From the NCBI GenBank assembly GCA_945876925.1, contig CAMCQD010000152.1, positions 1 through 5,369 on the forward strand: DNA of 5,369 nt. Direction: 5' to 3'. The stretch comes from an uncultured Dermatophilus sp. (GTDB lineage: Bacteria; Actinomycetota; Actinomycetes; Actinomycetales; Dermatophilaceae). Below, piece by piece: positions 5,208 through 5,369 of the stretch. The notes below the pieces were generated by a model. The model was given only the letters and a program-made list of their open reading frames with translations. It had not been told where the DNA came from and made no database searches. The translations under genes were made by a program, and so were the position numbers. Within the stretch, counting starts at the first letter, position 1; each line of letters starts with the position of its first letter.

Positions 5208-5369
5208 TCAGAGGGAGACGATCTGGCAGGCGAGGCGATGGCCGCGGCTACCAGGGACGGCTTTGGCGACTGGCACACGATCGGCTGTCATGGTGAGCGG
5301 GACGTTGATCGGGTGACGCAGCGGCAGCACGTCACCTATTTCCAGGTCGAGGATGTCGCCGCTGCGCAG
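5208..5369 (-). CDS. fliM: FliM, flagellar motor switch protein (C-terminal 53 residues, cut by window edge)
   Basis: FliM is the C-ring protein that binds CheY-P and sets rotor direction. The last 53 codons read LRSGDILDLEIGDVLPLRHP, then INVPLTMTADRVPVAKAVPG, then SRGHRLACQIVSL and a TGA at 5208-5210. This matches the end of a SpoA domain: the GDVLPLRHP turn, the strand ending in a substrate-docking edge, the G-x(4)-H-x-L-A-C-Q-I closing strand. The assignment as FliM rather than a second FliN rests on its place directly before fliN and on the closing sequence G-x-RGH-x-LACQI, which fits FliM ends. The rest lies beyond the right edge. fliN starts 17 bp after its stop. Confidence 0.9.
   Translation of the reverse strand: MRSGDILDLEIGDVLPLRHPINVPLTMTADRVPVAKAVPGSRGHRLACQIVSL

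Noticed and set aside
1..5369. CRISPR array, insertion sequence, tRNA or rRNA gene
   Set aside because: I saw no spaced direct repeats, transposase sequence, terminal inverted repeats or RNA-gene features; the window is filled by flagellar genes.

Overview
The window is a contiguous block of flagellar genes, all on the minus strand and in transcriptional order from the right edge to the left: fliM (3' end only), fliN, fliO, fliP, fliQ, fliR, flhB, flhA (5' end only). The DNA is strongly GC-rich, with GTG starts for fliP, fliQ, fliR and flhA. Proteins are rich in Ala, Gly, Pro and Arg. FliN is long, with a FliY-like extra N-terminal domain. Together these suggest a motile, high-GC Gram-positive bacterium (Actinomycetota); the genus cannot be read from the sequence.

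Layout, right to left. Positions 5208-5369 hold the C-terminal surface-presentation-of-antigens (SpoA) domain of the switch protein FliM. After 17 bp comes fliN (4060-5190), whose stop overlaps the fliO start as ATGA. fliO (3575-4063) overlaps the preferred GTG start of fliP by 8 bp. fliP (2761-3582) is followed by a 45-bp gap, then fliQ (2443-2715), 9 bp, then fliR (1651-2433). fliR overlaps flhB by one base (TAATG), and flhB spans 425-1651. A 137-bp gap, the only sizeable non-coding stretch, separates flhB from the GTG start of flhA (1-287, continuing off the left edge). No promoter or convincing terminator was seen, so the block looks like the middle of a longer flagellar operon.

How the genes work together: FliM and FliN form the rotor C-ring that sets rotation direction and docks export substrates. 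FliP, FliQ and FliR form the export-gate core in the membrane, with FliO assisting its assembly. FlhB wraps the gate and switches substrate class by autocleavage. FlhA forms the export ring that couples to the proton motive force.

This is mostly an ordinary flagellar export and switch operon and I see no new system in it. Points worth a second look are: the composite FliN with a degenerate CheC-like domain and a long Ala/Glu/Pro linker; an NPAH instead of NPTH autocleavage site in FlhB; a long FlhB tail; an atypical residue in the FliP family signature; and the flhB-flhA gap, which holds a perfect 9-bp GC hairpin, a perfect AAGGAGG and an open 39-codon frame ending 6 bp before flhA.
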